Source: JABJOR01 sp965603075
GTDB lineage: Bacteria; Pseudomonadota; Alphaproteobacteria; Rhodospirillales; Casp-alpha2
Assembly: GCA_965603075.1 (NCBI GenBank)
Contig: CBFDBO010000015.1
Span: forward strand, 12,095-76,094
Direction of reading: 5' to 3'
DNA length: 64,000 nt
The notes beneath the pieces are model-generated. The model ran no database searches. It had not been told where the DNA came from and was given only the letters and a program-made list of their open reading frames with translations. Position numbers and translations under genes: made by a program. The first letter of the stretch is position 1; the number at the start of each line of letters is the position of its first letter. Shown piece by piece: positions 59,180-64,000 of this stretch.

Positions 59180-59904
59180 CGGCGAACCGTTATGGCAAGC
59201 ACGCTGGATAAAAACGCTAATAATTCAGTGCCCTGCCCCGGTTGGAAAGTATCGTCACGCGCACCAAGAGACAACATGCCCGGTGGCAATTCAAAGCCTG
59301 AGTCAATACGGGCGAGCGCCGCCGATTGCACAATGCCGGAGCCTTCACCAAACAAGGTGCCATCATCGATCATTTCACCAAACAACCGAACATTCATATC
59401 CGCCCCCAATAATTGCCGTGTGGTTCCAAGGGGTAATTTCCGCACCAAGGGGTTCACAAGCGCCGGCAAGGGCGCGCGGGAGAATTCAAAACCGAGCGTC
59501 ACCACATCCACATCCAAGATCGTGCACCAATCTTCTGATACAACGCGGATCACATCATCAAAGCTGTCGGCGTCCAGAACGCTCAGGGCCGCGGCATGAC
59601 AGCGGCTCTGGATGGACATGTTATTCCGGCTGGTGGTGATCACACTCTGTGTGGCGGAACGCAAATCATCGATGGCCTCTTGCGAGCGATCCATCATGAC
59701 CGATTGCAGATCAACAACACTATCCCCGCTCCATTCTTCGCGGGGGGCAATGCGACGCAAAATCTCAATATGATCCACCAAAAAATTCGGGTTCATCAAA
59801 AGGTATCGAATGACCGCGCCTTCGCTTATGCCGTTCTCGTCTGCTTGACCTTCTTGATCTGGCATTTCTTCTTCGATCATTTGATTTTCGTTTTGATCTG
59901 TCAT
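59158..59904 (-). CDS. DUF484 (GAF-like) family protein
   Basis: Cytoplasmic protein of 248 aa. An acidic N-terminus precedes the DUF484 core VIRYLLMNPNFLVDHIEIL, and a GAF-like domain follows, ending ELLAFLSSVLAITVRRCL. Function unknown; coupling to xerC is widely conserved. AAGGTG lies seven bases before ATG 59904. Confidence 0.88.
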   Translation of the reverse strand: MTDQNENQMIEEEMPDQEGQADENGISEGAVIRYLLMNPNFLVDHIEILRRIAPREEWSGDSVVDLQSVMMDRSQEAIDDLRSATQSVITTSRNNMSIQSRCHAAALSVLDADSFDDVIRVVSEDWCTILDVDVVTLGFEFSRAPLPALVNPLVRKLPLGTTRQLLGADMNVRLFGEMIDDGTLFGEGSGIVQSAALARIDSGFELPPGMLSLGARDDTFQPGQGTELLAFLSSVLAITVRRCLTRRG

Positions 59905-59993
59905 CAACTTTCACCTTGTTTTAAGTCTTCAAGAATCTGCTTATACACACAGCGAGCCTTGTTGTCATAATTCTGTCATGTAAAGTGTATCGC

Positions 59994-62210
59994 ATGGAAT
60001 CAAGAGAGACTAGTCAAGGCACTCAAATAACCACATTTACCGCTGGAAGTCGCGTTAGCGTGCTGCTGCCGTTACCCCTTGCCGGGTGTTATGATTACCT
60101 TGTACCAGAACATATGTCATTGAAAACAGGCGACTTTGTCATGGTACCCTTGGGATCACGTAAGTCCCATGGTGTGGTTTGGGGGGAAGGAAGTGATGAT
60201 ATTGCCACCCTCAAAATCAAGGCCGTTATTTCAGTGATGGATACGCAAAGCTTGCCGCAGACCTCTCAGCGATTCGTGGATTGGGTTGCGCGCTATACCC
60301 TATCACCCCCCGGTAGGGTGCTAAAAATGGTGACCAGTGTCCCCGATGCGTTATTGCCGCCAAAATCCGTACTGGCCTATCAGCTCTCAAGCTCCCTCCC
60401 TGATTTCAAGACCACCAAAGCCCGCGCGCGGGTTATGGATGTGCTACAACAGGGCCCACCCCGCTTACCAACCGAACTGGCCCGAGAAGCCGGTGTCGGC
60501 ACCAGCGTGGTCAAAGGACTTGTCGAATTAGGTGTCCTTGAAGCGCTCAGTTTGCAGTCGCAGGATAATGTCGCCAATCAACCCGACCCAGATACCGTGG
60601 GCCCCACGTTATCGGACGCCCAGTTGAATGCGGCGGACCAACTCTGTAAAGCGGTTAAGAGCAAAGCGTTCAGCGTTTTTGTCATCGACGGGGTGCCAGG
60701 ATCGGGTAAGACCGAAGTCTATTTCGAAGCCATCGCCAAAGCCTTGCGTCAGGGCCAGCAAGCCTTGGTCTTGTTGCCGGAAATCGCCTTGGGCGCGCAA
60801 TGGCGAAAGCGTTTTAAAGCCCGATTCGGGTGTTTGCCCCTGGAATGGCATTCTGAGCTGACCCCCGCCACACGCCGCGATACCTGGCGACGCGTATCCA
60901 AAGGCGGCCCCATGGTTATTGTCGGTGCCCGCTCTGCCTTGTTTTTACCCTACCCAGATTTAGGCTTAATCGTTGCCGATGAAGAACACGACGCGGCCTA
61001 TAAACAAGAAGAAGGCGTCATCTATAATGGCCGCGATATGGCCGTCGTGCGAGCGCGTATTGGCAACACCCCCATCGCCCTCGCATCGGCAACGCCGTCG
61101 CTTGAAACCGTGGTCAATTTACGAGAAGGCAAATACACCTCGTTGCATTTACCCGAACGCCATGGCGGGGCGCTCTTGCCCACGGTCGCATTGATTAATA
61201 TGTGTGATGAACCATTGCCAAATGGACGGTGGATTTCAAAGACACTTATTAATGCCTTAACCAAAACCTTGGAAGCGGGCGATCAAGCCATGCTCTATCT
61301 TAATCGGCGCGGCTACGCCCCCTTGACCTTGTGCCGGGGGTGCGGTTACCGACTTCAATGTCCCAATTGTACCGCTTGGTTGGTCGAGCACCGCCGGCGG
61401 GGTCGTTTGCAATGCCATCATTGTGGACACAGTCCGCCGGTTCCCAAAAATTGCCCAGAGTGTGAAGCGGAGGATAAATTCGCGGCGTGTGGTCCCGGTG
61501 TGGAGCGCTTAGCCGAAGAACTGGAAATGCTCTTTCCTGATGTTCGCTATACCATCGCGGCCAGTGATACATTGGTCAGCTCGAAAGCCGCCGAAGAGCT
61601 CGTCCACTCCATCGAGAATAATCATGTGGACGTTATCATTGGCACCCAGATCGTTGCCAAGGGCTATCACTTTCCCAGATTAACGCTGGTCGGGGTGATC
61701 GATGCGGATTTAGGGCTGTCCGGGGGTGATTTGCGGGCTGCAGAACGGACGTATCAATTGCTCTATCAGGTTGCAGGGCGGGCAGGTCGCGAACAACGCC
61801 CCGGTCACGTCATCATGCAAACCTATTTGCCCGAACATCCGGTCATGCAAGCCATGGTGTCGGAAAACAGAGACGCCTTTATCAACACAGAAATAAAAGC
61901 CCGAAAAATATCAAGCATGCCACCCTTTGGTCGATTGGCGGCGCTGATCGTCTCAAGCAAGGACGAACGCGCCGCTGATGCGAGCGCCGCTCACCTAAGC
62001 CGCAACGCCCCTCATGGCGAAGGCATCAGCGTCTTTGGTCCCGCCCCCGCCCCTATTTCCATGTTACGGGGCCGCCATCGCAGACGGTTATTACTGAAAA
62101 CTCGGAAAGATATACCGGTCCAATCGATTCTTAAAAAGTGGATATCTCACACGGATATTCCCCGTACCGTTCGGGTTCAAATCGATATAGACCCCTATAG
62201 TTTTCTTTAA
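59994..62210 (+). CDS. priA: Primosomal protein N' (replication restart helicase PriA)
   Basis: Superfamily 2 helicase of 738 aa that reloads the replisome at stalled forks. Walker A is GVPGSGKTEVY, the helicase DEEH box is VADEEHDAAY, GYAPLTLCRGCGYRLQC begins the zinc-binding Cys cluster (CPNC, CHHCG, CPEC), and VGTQIVAKG-like GTQIVAKGYHF follows. ATG 59994 chosen; GTG 59985 is possible and neither has a strong ribosome binding site. Confidence 0.94.
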   Translation: MESRETSQGTQITTFTAGSRVSVLLPLPLAGCYDYLVPEHMSLKTGDFVMVPLGSRKSHGVVWGEGSDDIATLKIKAVISVMDTQSLPQTSQRFVDWVARYTLSPPGRVLKMVTSVPDALLPPKSVLAYQLSSSLPDFKTTKARARVMDVLQQGPPRLPTELAREAGVGTSVVKGLVELGVLEALSLQSQDNVANQPDPDTVGPTLSDAQLNAADQLCKAVKSKAFSVFVIDGVPGSGKTEVYFEAIAKALRQGQQALVLLPEIALGAQWRKRFKARFGCLPLEWHSELTPATRRDTWRRVSKGGPMVIVGARSALFLPYPDLGLIVADEEHDAAYKQEEGVIYNGRDMAVVRARIGNTPIALASATPSLETVVNLREGKYTSLHLPERHGGALLPTVALINMCDEPLPNGRWISKTLINALTKTLEAGDQAMLYLNRRGYAPLTLCRGCGYRLQCPNCTAWLVEHRRRGRLQCHHCGHSPPVPKNCPECEAEDKFAACGPGVERLAEELEMLFPDVRYTIAASDTLVSSKAAEELVHSIENNHVDVIIGTQIVAKGYHFPRLTLVGVIDADLGLSGGDLRAAERTYQLLYQVAGRAGREQRPGHVIMQTYLPEHPVMQAMVSENRDAFINTEIKARKISSMPPFGRLAALIVSSKDERAADASAAHLSRNAPHGEGISVFGPAPAPISMLRGRHRRRLLLKTRKDIPVQSILKKWISHTDIPRTVRVQIDIDPYSFL

Positions 62211-62527
62211 GGCTTTAATTTTTCAATTTATTATAAATTTATATTTTAGAATGAAAACTTTTCTCACCTGTAATTGACTAAAAACGCTGGCTAAATCCCT
62301 CTACAAATTGATAATAAGGCGGTTATTTAAGACCCTGATTTTACCTTGTGTGTTTAAAAGATAAAAAAAACATCTACAAAACACCTTCTGGCCGCTTGAA
62401 AGCCCCATTTTAGTATGGTACCACACCCGCGCCCTAAGGAATTTTTATGGTTTTAAAGGGCAAGGGGTAGCCTGTATATGAATTCTAATTTATACAGGTT
62501 AAAACAAATTACGAAGAGGTTTTCCAG
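62211..62527. other. 317-base AT-rich leader of the ATP synthase operon
   Basis: No gene seen. It must hold the atp promoter, but no hexamer pair with good spacing stands out. Close to atpH lies a hairpin (62471-62498). No terminator for priA is evident. Confidence 0.5.
62471..62498 (+). promoter_or_regulatory. Hairpin in the atp operon leader
   Basis: CCTGTATA (62471-62478) and TATACAGG (62491-62498) are perfect complements with a 12-nt loop, extendable by one G-U and one A-T pair. It ends 29 bases before the atpH start, where it could affect translation or be an operator. Confidence 0.5.
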
Positions 62528-63091
62528 TTGAGCGCACATTCTACAGGACTAGCCGGTCGATACGCCGTTGCGCTGTTTGATTTGGCTGATAAAGATGCTG
62601 ACAATGGTGCAACGCTTGATGCGGTCGCTATTGATTTGGCGGCCCTCGGCAGTATGATTTCAGACAGCGAAGATTTCCGCCGTTTGGTATCCTCCCCTGT
62701 TATTTCTCGTGGTGATCAGGAAAAAGCCCTGCTCGCCATCGCAGATAAAGCAGGCATGCACAAACTTACACAGAATTTTCTCGGTGTTATTGCTAAGAAC
62801 CGTCGGATATCTGCTTTGGCAGATGTTATCCAGGCCTACCAAGCAATTCTCGCCGACCACAGAGGTGAAACCACAGCAGAAGTCGTTTCTGCCACGGCTC
62901 TCACCGATACACAGATGACGGCATTACAAAATGCTCTCAAGCAAGCGGTTGGCACTGATGTCGCCGTTGATGCAAAAGTTGATAGTGACCTACTTGGTGG
63001 GCTAATCGTAAAGGTTGGTTCATTAATGGTCGATAGTTCGTTACGGACGAAGCTACAACAGCTTCGCCTCGCCATGAAAGGGATTGGATAA
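62528..63091 (+). CDS. atpH: ATP synthase F1 subunit delta
   Basis: Peripheral stalk subunit of 187 aa joining F1 to Fo. GLAGRYAVALFDLA at the N-terminus, FLGVIAKNRRI in the middle and LGGLIVKVGSLMVDSSLRTKL at the C-terminus are diagnostic. TTG start with GAGG about nine bases upstream. It leads the alphaproteobacterial atpHAGDC order; stop overlaps atpA. Confidence 0.95.
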   Translation: MSAHSTGLAGRYAVALFDLADKDADNGATLDAVAIDLAALGSMISDSEDFRRLVSSPVISRGDQEKALLAIADKAGMHKLTQNFLGVIAKNRRISALADVIQAYQAILADHRGETTAEVVSATALTDTQMTALQNALKQAVGTDVAVDAKVDSDLLGGLIVKVGSLMVDSSLRTKLQQLRLAMKGIG

Positions 63092-64000
63092 TGAAAATCC
63101 AGGCTGCGGAAGTTTCCGCCATACTGAAGGAACAGATCGCTAATTTCGGCACAGAAGCCGAAGTTGCAGAAGTTGGACAAGTACTCTCAGTGGGTGATGG
63201 TATCGCCCGCGTTTACGGTCTTGACCAAGTGCAAGCAGGCGAAATGGTAGAATTTCCCGGCGGCATCAAAGGGATGGCGCTTAACTTAGAGACTGACAAC
63301 GTTGGTATCGTTATTTTTGGTGATGATCGCACCATTAAAGAAGGCGATACCGTTAAGCGTACAGGCGCAATTGTTGACGCCCCCGTCGGCATGGGCGTTC
63401 TGGGCCGTGTTGTTGACGCACTTGGCAACCCCATTGATGGCAAAGGCCCCATCGAGGACGTAACGCGTTCTCGTGTGGAGGTTAAAGCCCCGGGTATTAT
63501 CCCGCGTAAATCAGTACATGAGCCTATGCAAACAGGTCTAAAGGCTATTGATAGCCTTATCCCTGTTGGTCGTGGCCAGCGTGAATTGGTTATTGGTGAT
63601 CGTCAAACCGGTAAAACAGCCGTTATTATTGATACCATCCTGAACCAGAAAAAAACCAACGACGCTGCAAAAGACGATAGCGAAAAGCTTTACTGTATCT
63701 ACGTTGCTGTGGGTCAGAAACGTTCTACCGTTGCCCAGTTGGTTAAAACTCTGGAAGATTATGACGCGATGAAATATTCCGTCGTGGTCGCCGCCACCGC
63801 TTCCGATCCCGCGCCGCTTCAGTTCTTGGCACCATACACCGGTTGCACCATGGGCGAATTTTTCCGTGATAGCGGAAAACATGCGGTTATCTTCTATGAT
63901 GATCTTTCTAAGCAAGCTGTTGCTTACCGTCAGATGTCCCTGCTTCTTCGTCGTCCTCCTGGACGTGAAGCTTATCCGGGTGACGTTTTCTATCTTCACT
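63091..64000 (+). CDS. atpA: ATP synthase F1 subunit alpha (3'-truncated by window edge)
   Basis: First 303 codons of the alpha subunit; the gene runs out of the window. VLSVGDGIARVYGL and the Walker A GDRQTGKTA are present, as is FYDDLSKQAVAYRQ. The ATG overlaps the atpH stop (TAATG). Confidence 0.97.
   Translation, partial: MKIQAAEVSAILKEQIANFGTEAEVAEVGQVLSVGDGIARVYGLDQVQAGEMVEFPGGIKGMALNLETDNVGIVIFGDDRTIKEGDTVKRTGAIVDAPVGMGVLGRVVDALGNPIDGKGPIEDVTRSRVEVKAPGIIPRKSVHEPMQTGLKAIDSLIPVGRGQRELVIGDRQTGKTAVIIDTILNQKKTNDAAKDDSEKLYCIYVAVGQKRSTVAQLVKTLEDYDAMKYSVVVAATASDPAPLQFLAPYTGCTMGEFFRDSGKHAVIFYDDLSKQAVAYRQMSLLLRRPPGREAYPGDVFYLH

Overview
The window is a continuous stretch of chromosome from an alphaproteobacterium, most likely a marine or aquatic Rhodospirillales-like lineage. 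The evidence is gene order: dapF-mtaB-ftsY, ffh-rpsP-rimM-trmD-rplS-leuCDB-asd, sdhCDAB-zapE-mdh-sucCDAB-lpdA and xerC-DUF484-priA-atpHA are all alphaproteobacterial arrangements. System I cytochrome c maturation (ccmABCDEFGHI) and a malyl-CoA-type lyase/MaoC pair fit the same group. I cannot name a genus. No rRNA, tRNA, CRISPR array or insertion sequence is visible.

Layout. 0-3.7 kb: end of a thiamine importer (thiPQ) and a D-glutamate catabolic pair (dgcNA). 3.7-8.5 kb: a visibly AT-richer accessory block with a UshA/5'-nucleotidase-like protein whose metal ligands are mostly lost, a membrane histidine kinase, and a CPBP membrane protease. 8.5-17.4 kb: the full ccm operon, a LysE-type exporter and pgk. 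17.4-28.7 kb: mostly minus-strand genes: DUF547, a small helical protein, a HAMP protein with an eroded chemoreceptor tail, DUF924, amidase, EamA transporter, ftsY, mtaB, dapF and a ferredoxin-like protein. 29-41 kb: SRP/ribosome maturation genes, leucine biosynthesis, GNAT, asd, a response regulator and an acyl-CoA lyase/hydratase pair. 40.9-41.8 kb: a 950-base gene-free region with DnaA-box-like sites and short repeats. 41.8-56 kb: a TCA cycle supercluster. 56-64 kb: small and transport genes, xerC, DUF484, priA and the start of the ATP synthase operon.

The genes form a respiration core. SDH, MDH, succinyl-CoA synthetase and 2-oxoglutarate dehydrogenase supply electrons, Ccm matures the c-type cytochromes that carry them, and the F-type ATPase uses the gradient. 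A second theme is co-translational targeting and translation: Ffh, FtsY, S16, L19, RimM, TrmD and MtaB.

The most unusual signals are these. (1) Malate dehydrogenase carries a 96-residue histone-H1-like Lys/Ala tail, and 2-oxoglutarate dehydrogenase E1 in the same cluster carries a 50-residue Lys/Thr tail. (2) A 5'-nucleotidase-like pseudoenzyme sits next to an orphan histidine kinase. (3) Short tandem duplications (periods of about 9-26 bp) repeatedly overlap stop codons, for example those of sdhA, xerC, pgk, ccmI and rimM, and the same tendency produces in-frame repeat tails. (4) Three tandem 24-bp units each form a hairpin with a compensatory base change. (5) The diaminopimelate epimerase has Ser in place of its second catalytic Cys. 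All calls come from reading the sequence; no database search was run.
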